In this document: one piece after another, positions 1 through 7,844 of the stretch
Position numbering within the stretch: position 1 is the first letter of the stretch
How the letters are laid out: each line of letters opens with the position of its first letter
NCBI RefSeq assembly: GCF_016863655.1
Contig: NZ_BOPH01000084.1
Location: forward strand, 38,866 to 102,865
Source: Virgisporangium ochraceum
Lineage (GTDB): Bacteria > Actinomycetota > Actinomycetes > Mycobacteriales > Micromonosporaceae
Direction of reading: 5' to 3'
DNA length: 64,000 bases
The notes under the pieces: model-generated
What the model was told of the DNA's origin: nothing
Seen by the model: the letters and a program-made list of their open reading frames with translations, nothing else
Databases searched by the model: none
Made by a program: the position numbers and the translations under genes

Positions 1-92
1 AGGAGTGGGGCACCACGCCCGAGAACATCGACCACTTCCGGCCGACCGGCGAGCCGGACGCGCCGTACCAGTCGTACGCCCACCACCTGTGA
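1..92 (+). CDS. 3' end of a gene, possibly a DUF35 (OB-fold) partner of Ltp3/Ltp4
   Basis: The frame starting at base 3 is open to a TGA at 90-92 and gives the last 29 residues of a protein that starts outside the window; they end ...PYQSYAHHL. Too little is present to identify it by itself. The stop codon lies inside the ribosome-binding region of ltp4, so the two genes are co-transcribed. In Mycobacterium tuberculosis the gene before ltp4-ltp3 (Rv3521) is a DUF35 protein, and DUF35 proteins pair with thiolase-like aldolases of this family; that synteny is the only ground for the suggestion. Confidence 0.45.
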   Translation, partial: EWGTTPENIDHFRPTGEPDAPYQSYAHHL

Positions 93-101
93 GGCACATC
101 C

Positions 102-1154
102 ATGATTGACGTGGCCGTGGTCGGCTTCGCCGAGGCTCCCTGCCAGAGGCACGCGATCAGCACCACCAACGGGGTGGAGATGCTGGTGCCGGTCTTCCAG
201 GAGGTGCTCGCCGCCACCGGTCTGTCCAAACAGGACATCGGCTTCTGGTGCTCCGGCTCGTCGGACTACCTGGCCGGGCGGGCGTTCTCGTTCGTCTCGG
301 CCGTCGACGCGATCGGCGCGTTCCCGCCCATCGTCGAGTCGCACGTGGAGATGGACGCCGCGTTCGCGCTCTACGAGGCGTACGCGAAGCTGCTGACCGG
401 CGAGGCGGAGACCGCGCTCGTGTACGGGTTCGGCAAGTCCTCGGCCGGCCACCTGCGCCGCGTCCTGGCCCTGCAGCTGGACCCGTACGTGCTCGCTCCG
501 CTGTGGCCCGACTCGGTGAGCATCGCCGCGTTGCAGGCGCGGCTGGGCATCGAGGCCGGCCTGTTCAGCGAGCGGGCGATGGCCGAGGTCGCGGTCCGCT
601 CCCGCGCCGACGCGCGGTCGAACGACAGGGCCCAGGTCTCCGGCGAGTCCACGGTGGACGATCTGCTCGACGCCGACTACGTCGCGGACCCCCTCCGGGC
701 ACACGACTGCGCACCCGTCGGCGACGGCGCCGCAGCGGTGATCCTCGCGGCCGGCGACACCGCGCGGCGGCTCAGCCCGCGACCGGCGTGGATCGACGGC
801 TTCGCGCACCGGGTGGAGTCGCCCGGGCTCGGCCAGCGCGACCTGACCACCTCCGCGTCGACCGCCGCCGCCGGGGTCGCCGCGGGTGCCAGCGGCATCG
901 ACGTCGCCGAGCTGCACGCGCCGTTCACGCACCAGGAACTCCTGCTGACCCGCGCGCTCGGCCTCGGCTACGGCACCCGGATCAACCCGTCCGGCGGCGC
1001 GCTGTGCGCCAACCCGATGTTCGCCGCGGGTCTGAGCCGCATCGGTCACGCCGCCACGGCGGTCACCACCGGTCGCGCCGACCGGGCGCTCGGGCACGCC
1101 ACGAGCGGACCCGCACTCCAACAGAACCTCGTCTGCGTCCTGGAGGCCCGATGA
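102..1154 (+). CDS. ltp4: Ltp4-like thiolase-fold sterol side-chain protein
   Basis: Thiolase-superfamily protein of 350 residues, close in length to M. tuberculosis Ltp4 (Rv3522). It opens with MIDVAVVGFAEAP and keeps the thiolase-fold blocks HDCAPVGDGAAAVILA (middle) and NPSGGALCANPMFAAG (C-terminal third). The catalytic Cys of true thiolases is not apparent, as expected of SCP-x/Ltp proteins that perform retro-aldol chemistry or act as a partner subunit. Ltp3 and Ltp4 are linked in Rhodococcus to removal of C24-branched sterol side chains. The ATG is preceded by GAGG that overlaps the upstream stop, and the 3' end overlaps ltp3 by ATGA, so translation is coupled. Assignment rests on order and sequence character; the precise substrate is inference. 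Confidence 0.8.
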   Translation: MIDVAVVGFAEAPCQRHAISTTNGVEMLVPVFQEVLAATGLSKQDIGFWCSGSSDYLAGRAFSFVSAVDAIGAFPPIVESHVEMDAAFALYEAYAKLLTGEAETALVYGFGKSSAGHLRRVLALQLDPYVLAPLWPDSVSIAALQARLGIEAGLFSERAMAEVAVRSRADARSNDRAQVSGESTVDDLLDADYVADPLRAHDCAPVGDGAAAVILAAGDTARRLSPRPAWIDGFAHRVESPGLGQRDLTTSASTAAAGVAAGASGIDVAELHAPFTHQELLLTRALGLGYGTRINPSGGALCANPMFAAGLSRIGHAATAVTTGRADRALGHATSGPALQQNLVCVLEAR

Positions 1155-2305
1155 GAAGGGCAGCGGTTCTCGGTACCGGGCAGACCGACCACCGGAGCAG
1201 GCGCCTCGACGTCTCGATGGCGGGCCTGTGCCGCGAGGCGATCGACCGGGCGATGGCCGACGCCGGCGTCGACTGGCCGCAGATCGACGCGGTCGTGCTC
1301 GGCAAGGCCCCGGACCTGTTCGAGGGCGTGATGATGCCCGAACTGTTCCTCGCCGACGCCATCGGCGCCACCGGCCGCCCGCTGCTGCGGGTGCACACCG
1401 CGGGCTCCGTCGGCGGATCCACCGCGGTCGTCGCGAGCAGCCTCGTGCGCGCCGGTGTCCACCGGAGGGTGCTGGCCGTCGCGTTCGAGAAGCAGTCGGA
1501 GTCGAACGCGATGTGGGCACTGTCGATCGCTCCCCCGTTCACGATGCCCGTCAACGCCGGGGCCGGCGGCTACTTCGCGCCGCACATCCGCTCCTACATC
1601 CGGCGCTCCGGCGCGCCACGGCACGTCGGCGCGATGGTCGCGGTCAAGGACCGTCGCAACGGCGCGCTGAACCCGCACGCCCACCTGCGCCAGCCCGACA
1701 TCACCCTCGAGTCCGTCGACGCGTCGACGATGCTGTGGGACCCGGTGCGCTACGACGAGACGTGCCCCTCGTCCGACGGCGCCTGCGCGGTCGTCATCGG
1801 CGACCAGGAGGCGGCCGAGGCGAGCGACCGCCAGGTCGCCTGGATCCGGGCCACCGCGATGCGCACCGAGCCCACGATGTTCGCCGGCAAGGACCACGTG
1901 AGCCCGCGCGCCGGCCGGGAGGCCGCCGAGGCGCTGTGGCGCGACGCCGGCATCACCGACCCGCTCGAGCAGATCGACGCGGCCGAGATCTACGTACCGT
2001 TCTCGTGGTTCGAGCCGATGTGGTTGGAGAACCTCGGCTTCGCCGCACCCGGACAGGGCTGGAAGCTCACCGAGTCGGGCGAGACCGGCCTCGACGGCGC
2101 GCTGCCGGTCAACCCGTCGGGCGGGGTGCTGTGTTCCAACCCGATCGGCGCGTCGGGCCTGCTGCGTTTCGCCGAGGCGGCGATGCAGGTGATGGGGCGC
2201 GCCGGGGAGCACCAGGTCCGCGACGTCGACACCGCCCTCGGGCACGCCTACGGAGGCGGGTCCCAGTTCTTCTCCATGTGGGTGGTCGGAAGGAGTCCCC
2301 GATGA
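1151..2305 (+). CDS. ltp3: Ltp3-like thiolase-fold sterol side-chain protein
   Basis: Second thiolase-fold protein (384 residues) starting within the ATGA of ltp4. It begins MRRAAVLGTGQTDHRS, followed by LGKAPDLFEGVMMPELF, a signature of the Ltp3 (Rv3523) group, and ends with the conserved NPSGGVLCSNPIGASG and ALGHAYGGGSQFF blocks. With Ltp4 it probably forms a heteromeric aldolase/thiolase that shortens a sterol side chain in the cytoplasm. Its stop overlaps the next ATG (ATGA at 2302-2305), so the oxidase gene belongs to the same operon. A role on plant-type C24-branched sterols is known for Rhodococcus relatives and is inferred here. Confidence 0.82.
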   Translation: MRRAAVLGTGQTDHRSRRLDVSMAGLCREAIDRAMADAGVDWPQIDAVVLGKAPDLFEGVMMPELFLADAIGATGRPLLRVHTAGSVGGSTAVVASSLVRAGVHRRVLAVAFEKQSESNAMWALSIAPPFTMPVNAGAGGYFAPHIRSYIRRSGAPRHVGAMVAVKDRRNGALNPHAHLRQPDITLESVDASTMLWDPVRYDETCPSSDGACAVVIGDQEAAEASDRQVAWIRATAMRTEPTMFAGKDHVSPRAGREAAEALWRDAGITDPLEQIDAAEIYVPFSWFEPMWLENLGFAAPGQGWKLTESGETGLDGALPVNPSGGVLCSNPIGASGLLRFAEAAMQVMGRAGEHQVRDVDTALGHAYGGGSQFFSMWVVGRSPR

Positions 2306-3900
2306 CGAGCCGCCGCACGCTGCTCCAGGCCACCGCTCTCGGCGCCATCGCGAGCCAGGTCCCGCTCGCCGCCGTGGGAGCGGCGCCGTCCCTCGTCGGC
2401 AAGACCGCGGTGGTGGTCGGTAGCGGCTTCGGCGGCGCCGTCGCCGCCTACCGCCTCGGCCGGGCCGGCGTGCAGACGACCGTGCTGGAACGCGGACGCC
2501 GTTGGGACGTCAATGCCGCCGGCACCACGTTCTGCACGATCAGCAACCCCGACTGGCGGTGCGCCTGGTTCGCCGACCGGCCGCCGCTCGGCATCGACGT
2601 GAGCCGGACGATCCAGCGCCGGGCGGGGCTCATCGCCACCCATGCCGGCGACGGCATCAAGGTCCTCAGTGGATCCGGGGTCGGCGGCGGGTCGCTCGTC
2701 ATCGGGATGTTCCTGCCCCAGCCGCGCCGCGGCGAGTGGACCCAGGTGTACCCGGCCGAGCTCAGCTACGACGAGTTCGACTCCGTCTACTGGCCCCGGG
2801 CGCGGCAGAACCTCGGCGCCGCGACGATTCCCACCGACATCCAGAACACGGCGCAGTTCAAGGGCTGCCGGGCGTGGCTGGAGTACATCGCGGAGTTCGG
2901 CCAGACGCCGGTGCCGATCCCGTTCGCGGTCAACTGGGACACGATCCGCAAGGAGATGACCGGGCAGGCGCCGAAGTGCCACTCGATCGGCGAGGGTCCG
3001 TACGGCAGCAACTCCGGCGCGAAGAACAGCGTCGACCGCAACTACCTCCAGTGGGCGGCGGCCACCGGCAACGTCACCACGCTGGCGCTGCACGAGGTCA
3101 CCGAGATCCGCGAGGTGTCGGGGCAGGAGAGGTTCGAGGTCCGCTGCCGGCAGATCGACGAGTACGGCACGGTGCTGTCGACGCGGACGTTCGTCTGCGA
3201 CTACCTGTTCCTCGCGGCCGGGTCGGTCTACACGACCTCGCTGCTGCTCACCTCCCGCGCCCGGGGCGGCCTGCCCAGGCTCACCAACGCGAACGTCGGC
3301 AAGGGCTGGGGGAACAACGGCGACTTCCTGGTCGCCCGGTTGAACCTGCGCAAGGACGTCGGGTCAGCACAGGGCGGGCCGGGCAACGTGAAGTTCATCG
3401 ACGACCAGAACCCGTTCGCCGTCGCGTCGATGGCCTTCGAGAGCGCGCCGGTGCCCACCTGGTTGCCGAAGACGACCGCGCACCTGGTCACCAGCCTCGC
3501 GCCCGAACGCGGCGAGATCCGCTACGACGCCGCCACCGGCGCCGGCAGGGTGTACTGGCCGTACGGGGTCATGGAGACCACGTCGGAGAAGGCCGCCCGC
3601 GACCTGGTGACCCGCCTCTGGTGGAGGACCGAGGGCAGCAAGGGCCATCTCTTCAGCGGTCTGCCCGACTACGACCGCGGCACCGGCTCGGGGCTCGGGT
3701 CGGCGAACACCTGGCACCCGCTGGGCGGCATGGTGATGGGGAAGGCGACCGACTTCGGCGGCCGGGTGGTCGACTACCCGAACCTGTTCTGTGTGGACGG
3801 TTCCACCCTGCCCGGCTCGGCCTGCCTGTCGAACCCGGCGCTGACCATCACCGCCAACGCGGAGCGCATCATGGACCGGTTCGTCGCCGGCCGGGCGTGA
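2302..3900 (+). CDS. secreted cholesterol oxidase (GMC-family, FAD)
   Basis: Flavoenzyme of 532 residues that should oxidise and isomerise 3-beta-hydroxysterols to the 4-en-3-one with release of H2O2. The N-terminus is a twin-arginine signal (TSRRTLLQATALG) followed by a small hydrophobic stretch to about residue 29. The ADP-binding motif GSGFGGAVAAYRLG follows at about residues 38-51, then SGSGVGGGSLV (flavin contact). His472 in WHPLGG and Asn511 in SNPALTITA match the catalytic His and Asn of Streptomyces cholesterol oxidase (447 and 485). The length fits class I, non-covalent FAD. It is the last gene of the ltp4-ltp3 operon and is followed by a G+C-rich hairpin. Export makes it the step that could attack cholesterol outside the cell. 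Confidence 0.88.
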   Translation: MTSRRTLLQATALGAIASQVPLAAVGAAPSLVGKTAVVVGSGFGGAVAAYRLGRAGVQTTVLERGRRWDVNAAGTTFCTISNPDWRCAWFADRPPLGIDVSRTIQRRAGLIATHAGDGIKVLSGSGVGGGSLVIGMFLPQPRRGEWTQVYPAELSYDEFDSVYWPRARQNLGAATIPTDIQNTAQFKGCRAWLEYIAEFGQTPVPIPFAVNWDTIRKEMTGQAPKCHSIGEGPYGSNSGAKNSVDRNYLQWAAATGNVTTLALHEVTEIREVSGQERFEVRCRQIDEYGTVLSTRTFVCDYLFLAAGSVYTTSLLLTSRARGGLPRLTNANVGKGWGNNGDFLVARLNLRKDVGSAQGGPGNVKFIDDQNPFAVASMAFESAPVPTWLPKTTAHLVTSLAPERGEIRYDAATGAGRVYWPYGVMETTSEKAARDLVTRLWWRTEGSKGHLFSGLPDYDRGTGSGLGSANTWHPLGGMVMGKATDFGGRVVDYPNLFCVDGSTLPGSACLSNPALTITANAERIMDRFVAGRA

Positions 3901-3928
3901 GTGGTGGGGGGGCCGCGGCCCCCACCCC
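3901..3928. terminator. G+C hairpin between convergent cholesterol oxidase and cyp125 genes
   Basis: The 16-base palindrome GGGGGCCGCGGCCCCC lies at 3908-3923 in the 29-base gap between two genes that end towards each other. It has no T-run, so it would work as a simple stem terminator in either direction, as is common in actinomycetes. Confidence 0.6.
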
Positions 3929-3929
3929 T

Positions 3930-5156
3930 TCAGCGGTAGGCGACCGGCAGGTCCTTGATGCCGTTGAGCCAGCCCGACCGCAGCCGCTCCACCTCGGCGG
4001 CCTTCCGGATGTCGGGCATCCGGTCGGCGATCGCGTTGAAGATGAGCTCGATCTCCAGCCGGGCGAGGTTGGCGCCGAGGCAGAAGTGCGCGCCGCTGCC
4101 GCCGAACCCGAGGTGCGGGTTGGGCGTGCGCATGATGTCGAACGTGTACGGGTCGGTGAACACGGCCTCGTCGTAGTTGGCCGACCCGTAGAAGATGGCG
4201 ACCCGCTGCCCCGCCCTGATCTCCTGGCCGGCGAGCACGGTGTCGTGCTTCGCGGTGCGCTGGAACACGTTCACCGGCGTGGCCCAGCGGATGATCTCCT
4301 CCACCGCGCTCTTCGGCCGCTTCTCCTTGAACAGCTCCCACTGCTCGGGATGGTCGAGGAAGGCGAGCATCCCGTGCGAGATCGCGTTGCGGGTGGTCTC
4401 GTTGCCCGCGACCGCGAGCAGCAGCACGAAGAACCCGAACTCGTCCGACGACAGGTGCTCGCCGTCGAGCTCGGCGTTGACGAGCTTGGTGACGATGTCG
4501 TCGGTCGGCGCCTCCTTGCGCTCCTCGGCCATCGCCATGGCGTACGCGAGCAGTTCCATCGCCGCCGACAGCGGTTCGACGTCGTACTCGGGGTCGTCGT
4601 AGCCGATCATCTGGTTCGACCAGTCGAAGATCTTCTTCCGGTCGGTCTGCGGGATGCCGAGCAGCTCGGCGATCGCCTGCAGCGGCAGCTCGCACGCCAC
4701 GTCGGTGACGAAGTTGCCGGTGCCGGAGTCGAGCGCCTCCGACACGATCCGCTCGGCCCTCGCGGTGAGCGCCGCGCGCAACGCGTTGATGGCGCGCGGG
4801 GTGAAGCCGCGGGAGACGATCGCCCGCACCTTGGTGTGCTGCGGCGGGTCGATGTTGAGCATCACGAGCCGCTGCATCTCGATGTTCTCGCGGTCCATGT
4901 CCGACCGGAACCGCACGATCGCCGTGTTCTCCCACGACGAGTACGTGTCGGAGTCGCGCGACACCGTCATCACGTCGGCGTGCCGGGTCACCACCCAGTA
5001 CCCGTCGTCGTCGAACCCCGCGGCGCCGTGCGGCTGCGCGTTCCACCACACGGGCGCGACGCGGCGCAGTTCCGCGTACTTCTCGTGCGGCAGACCGTGA
5101 ACGAGAATGTCCGGATCGGTGAAGTCGAATCCCTCCGGGATGTGCAGCTCAGCCAC
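3930..5156 (-). CDS. cyp125: CYP125 steroid C26-monooxygenase
   Basis: Cytochrome P450 of 408 residues that oxidises the terminal side-chain carbon (C26/C27) of cholesterol or cholestenone, the entry step to side-chain beta-oxidation. The N-terminal PEGFDFTDPDI, the SRGFTPRA block and the SGWLNGIKD end match M. tuberculosis CYP125A1 closely. The I-helix oxygen-binding motif is AVAGNETT, the ExxR pair is in AVEEIIR, and the haem loop FGGSGAHFCLG places the axial thiolate at Cys359. The GTG start has AGGAGG a few bases upstream. It is divergent from fadA5 as in mycobacteria, with KstR-like sites between. A ferredoxin and reductase are not next to it. Confidence 0.95.
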   Translation of the reverse strand: MAELHIPEGFDFTDPDILVHGLPHEKYAELRRVAPVWWNAQPHGAAGFDDDGYWVVTRHADVMTVSRDSDTYSSWENTAIVRFRSDMDRENIEMQRLVMLNIDPPQHTKVRAIVSRGFTPRAINALRAALTARAERIVSEALDSGTGNFVTDVACELPLQAIAELLGIPQTDRKKIFDWSNQMIGYDDPEYDVEPLSAAMELLAYAMAMAEERKEAPTDDIVTKLVNAELDGEHLSSDEFGFFVLLLAVAGNETTRNAISHGMLAFLDHPEQWELFKEKRPKSAVEEIIRWATPVNVFQRTAKHDTVLAGQEIRAGQRVAIFYGSANYDEAVFTDPYTFDIMRTPNPHLGFGGSGAHFCLGANLARLEIELIFNAIADRMPDIRKAAEVERLRSGWLNGIKDLPVAYR

Positions 5157-5168
5157 GGCCCCTCCTGA

Positions 5169-5239
5169 CGGAACAGGTTCTCACGCATAGGCACTCGTCT
5201 TAGGCTAACCCGCGTGCTTCCATATAGGAACACGTTCTA
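5169..5239. promoter_or_regulatory. KstR operators in the cyp125/fadA5 divergent promoter
   Basis: The best site, at 5226-5239, reads aggAACacGTTctA and fits the known KstR consensus TnnAACnnGTTnnA except for the first base. A second AAC-N2-GTT core lies at 5172-5179 just before cyp125, with weaker flanks. Next to the main site is CATATAGG (5221-5228), which gives a plausible -10 on the plus strand (TATAGG) and on the minus strand (TATATG), so one bound repressor could block both genes. KstR binding is inference from the motif and the presence of kstR in the window. Confidence 0.75.
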
Positions 5240-5262
5240 CTTTCTGTGAGAGGGGCGGCCAC

Positions 5263-6408
5263 GTGGGCACACCGGTGATCGTGGAGGCGGTGCGCACTCC
5301 GATCGGCAGGCGCGGTGGCTGGCTCGCCGGTCTGCACGCGGCCGAGCTGCTCGGTGCGGCGCAGCGTGCGCTCGTCGAGCGCGCCGGCATCGATCCTGGT
5401 CTGGTGGAACAGGTCCACGGCGGCTGTGTGACCCAGGGTGGCGAGCAGTCGTCGAACGTCACGCGCACCGCGTGGCTGCACGCGGGCCTGCCGTACGGCA
5501 CCGGCTGCCTCACCCTCGACGCGCAGTGCGGGTCGGCCCAACAGGCCGCGCATCTCATCGCCGGGCTCATCGCGGCCGACGCCATCACGGTCGGCGTCGC
5601 GTGCGGGGTCGAGGCGATGAGCCGGGTGCCGCTGCGGGCCAACATCGGCGTCGACGCGGGCACACCGCGACCCGCGTCGTGGAGCATCGACCTGCCCAAC
5701 CAGTACGTCGCCGCCGAGCGCATCGCCACCCGGCGCGGGCTGTCACGGTCCGATGTGGACGCCTTCGGCGTCCGGTCGCAGGCGAACGCGGCGCTCGCGT
5801 GGGCGGAGGGCCGCTTCGACCGTGAGGTCGTCCCGGTGACGGCGCCGGATCCCGACGGCGGCACCACGACCGTCACCCGCGACCAGGGGCTCCGCGACAC
5901 CACGATGGAGGGCCTCGCCCGGCTGCGCCCCGTGCTCGAGGACGGGCTGCACACCGCCGGCACCTCCTCGCAGATCTCCGACGGTGCCGCGGCGGTGCTC
6001 CTGATGGACGCCGACCGGGCCCGCGCGCTCGGTCTCACGCCCCGTGCCCGCATCGTCTCGCAGTGCCTCGTGGGTGCCGAGCCGTACTACCACCTCGACG
6101 GACCGGTCGCGGCGACCTCACACGTGTTGAGGACCAGCGGCATGAAGATCGACGACGTCGACCGGTTCGAGGTGAACGAGGCGTTCGCGTCGGTGGTGCT
6201 GTCGTGGATGGGCGAACACCGCCCCGACGAGTCCAGGGTGAACGTCAACGGTGGCGCGATCGCCCTCGGTCACCCCGTCGGCAGCACCGGCGCCCGCCTG
6301 CTGACGACCGCTCTGCACGAGCTCGAACGCTCCGACGGCGGCACCGCGCTCGTCACGATGTGCGCCGGCGGCGCGATGGCGACGGGCACCATCATCGAGC
6401 GGATCTGA
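5263..6408 (+). CDS. fadA5: FadA5 steroid side-chain thiolase
   Basis: Acetyl-CoA acetyltransferase-type thiolase of 381 residues that cleaves 3-oxoacyl-CoA esters of the steroid side chain. PVIVEAVRTPIGRR at the N-terminus and LDAQCGSAQQA (nucleophile Cys89) match M. tuberculosis FadA5 (Rv3546). The second-site His lies in IALGHPVGSTGA and the C-terminal Cys in MCAGGAMATG, so all catalytic residues are present. The GTG start follows GAGAGGGG at a normal distance. It is divergent from cyp125 and shares its KstR-type promoter region. The 3' end overlaps the following minus-strand gene by 17 bases, tail to tail. Confidence 0.93.
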   Translation: MGTPVIVEAVRTPIGRRGGWLAGLHAAELLGAAQRALVERAGIDPGLVEQVHGGCVTQGGEQSSNVTRTAWLHAGLPYGTGCLTLDAQCGSAQQAAHLIAGLIAADAITVGVACGVEAMSRVPLRANIGVDAGTPRPASWSIDLPNQYVAAERIATRRGLSRSDVDAFGVRSQANAALAWAEGRFDREVVPVTAPDPDGGTTTVTRDQGLRDTTMEGLARLRPVLEDGLHTAGTSSQISDGAAAVLLMDADRARALGLTPRARIVSQCLVGAEPYYHLDGPVAATSHVLRTSGMKIDDVDRFEVNEAFASVVLSWMGEHRPDESRVNVNGGAIALGHPVGSTGARLLTTALHELERSDGGTALVTMCAGGAMATGTIIERI

Positions 6409-7462
6409 CGGCCACCCCGTCGCGACCGCCGACGGCGGCGGCGAGCAACGCGGTCAGCGCCGACGCGCAGCCGAGGAGGAACACCCCCGACAGCGCCGGT
6501 TGCCCGAGCCACTCCCACATCGGATGCCACGACGGATGCGACTCGTCGGCGTGGTGCCGCGCCATCGACGTCACCCCGAGCACCGTCGGCCCCCACCACA
6601 GGAGCATCGTGAAGCCGAGCATGACCCGCTGGAGGGCGTCGGTCCACCCACCCTGCGTGCGCCGGCTGGCCCAGCCGAACACCAGGAACGCGACGAACGC
6701 TCCGGCCAGGCCGCCGGCCGCTCCCGCCGGGTAGACGGCGATCGGCGTGACGGGCTGGAACGTCACCGAGACTCCCGGCCGGACGGACGGGTCGGTGTAC
6801 ATCTCCAACCGGAACGCCGTGTCGCCGCGCCGCGCCGCCACGACGACGGTCTCCGGTGGGGTGGTGGTGGTCGGGTGGACCGTCCAGCCGTGTGCCGCCA
6901 GGTTCCGCCGGGCCAGCCCGGCCAGTTCCGGCACGGACGGCACCGGTCCCCCGACGAGTTCCCCTCTCGTCTCAGCGAGCGTGTACTCACCGCCGTCGAC
7001 CAGCAGCAGCCCGGGTACCAGGTCCCGGCTCAACGGCTGCCCGTACATCGTGAAGGTCGCCGGCGGGGTCACGAAGCCGGTGAACCGCAGCCCGGGAAGG
7101 ATCTCGGCGGTCGTCGCGACGGCCTCCGCGGGGCCCGGTGGCGGCGGTGCGGTCTCCCACGCGGCGCGGGTGGCGAACGCGGCGCCGAACAGGCCGCCGA
7201 TCGTCGCGACGAGCAGCGCCCACCCGACGACCGACCGGCTGGCCGGGCGGCCCAGCCGCGCCCGCAACCCGTGGCGGAGCAGGTCGAGCGCCTCCCGCAC
7301 GGTCGGGCGGGTGCGCCCGGGCGGGGACGCGTCGAGGAGCGCGCCGAGCAGTTCGGCGCCGCGGTCACGGCGGTAGGACCGCGGATAGGTGACCAGGAGC
7401 CGGCGGTACCGGCGGGCCAGCCGGTCGGTGTCCGTGCCGGCCGGGCGCGTGCGGCCGGTCAT
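6392..7462 (-). CDS. PadR-coupled actinobacterial membrane protein
   Basis: Predicted membrane protein of 356 residues of unknown function. The N-terminal cytoplasmic part (LARRYRRLLVTYPRSYRRD, then a helical segment rich in leucine and arginine) is the type found in many actinobacterial proteins encoded behind PadR regulators. One membrane helix follows at about residues 80-100, then an extracytoplasmic domain with repeated proline and threonine, then three or four C-terminal helices from about residue 245. Its ATG overlaps the PadR stop by ATGA, so the two are co-expressed. By analogy it may be an envelope-stress or anti-sigma-like sensor, but nothing in the sequence proves that. It is unrelated to sterol degradation. 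Confidence 0.75.
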   Translation of the reverse strand: MTGRTRPAGTDTDRLARRYRRLLVTYPRSYRRDRGAELLGALLDASPPGRTRPTVREALDLLRHGLRARLGRPASRSVVGWALLVATIGGLFGAAFATRAAWETAPPPPGPAEAVATTAEILPGLRFTGFVTPPATFTMYGQPLSRDLVPGLLLVDGGEYTLAETRGELVGGPVPSVPELAGLARRNLAAHGWTVHPTTTTPPETVVVAARRGDTAFRLEMYTDPSVRPGVSVTFQPVTPIAVYPAGAAGGLAGAFVAFLVFGWASRRTQGGWTDALQRVMLGFTMLLWWGPTVLGVTSMARHHADESHPSWHPMWEWLGQPALSGVFLLGCASALTALLAAAVGGRDGVAVRSAR

Positions 7463-7782
7463 GACGCCGGCCTCGGCCGGAGCCGCCGCAACCGGGCCTC
7501 CGCGGCGGTGGCGAGCTGGCGCAGCCGCGCGGTCTCCGCGGTGACCGCGGCGAGCCCCTCGGCGGTGAGCCGGTAGTAGCGCCGTAGCCGACCGTCGACC
7601 TCCTCCTCGCGGTCGGGCTCGATGAGGCCCTCGGCGACGAGCCGGTCGAGCGCCGTGTAGAGCGTGCCGGTGAGCAGGCGCACCCGCCCCTCCGACAGCT
7701 CGTGCACCTCCCGCGCGATGCCGTAGCCGTGCCTGGCCTCGCCCGCGAGCGTGGCGAGGATGAGGAACGTCGGTTCCCGCAT
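7459..7782 (-). CDS. PadR-family transcriptional repressor
   Basis: Winged-helix regulator of 107 residues. The start MREPTFLILATLAGEARHGYGI and the wing region LTGTLYTALDRLVAEGLIEP are diagnostic for PadR, and a short C-terminal dimerisation helix follows. The ATG at 7782 gives the usual PadR N-terminus; an upstream in-frame TTG at 7800 would add six residues and run into the operator. It probably represses itself, the downstream membrane gene and perhaps the divergent 7845 gene through the palindrome at 7801-7823. The ligand is unknown. Confidence 0.88.
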   Translation of the reverse strand: MREPTFLILATLAGEARHGYGIAREVHELSEGRVRLLTGTLYTALDRLVAEGLIEPDREEEVDGRLRRYYRLTAEGLAAVTAETARLRQLATAAEARLRRLRPRPAS

Positions 7783-7800
7783 GCCCTTCACGCCCCGCAA

Positions 7801-7823
7801 GATAGATTGATGATCAAGCTATC
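7801..7823. promoter_or_regulatory. palindromic operator for the PadR repressor
   Basis: The site reads GATAG-a-TTGAT-g-ATCAA-g-CTATC, with perfect arms around a central G. It sits between the divergent PadR gene and the large membrane-protein gene. It is A+T-rich in a G+C-rich setting, as expected of a promoter/operator. PadR regulators usually bind such palindromes upstream of their own gene. Confidence 0.75.
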
Positions 7824-7844
7824 GTCAACCGGGAGTGCGGCCGC

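Noticed and set aside
248..2305. Long frame joining ltp4 and ltp3 into one protein
   Set aside because: The part before 1151 is an arginine-rich shadow of ltp4; ltp3 begins at the ATGA overlap.
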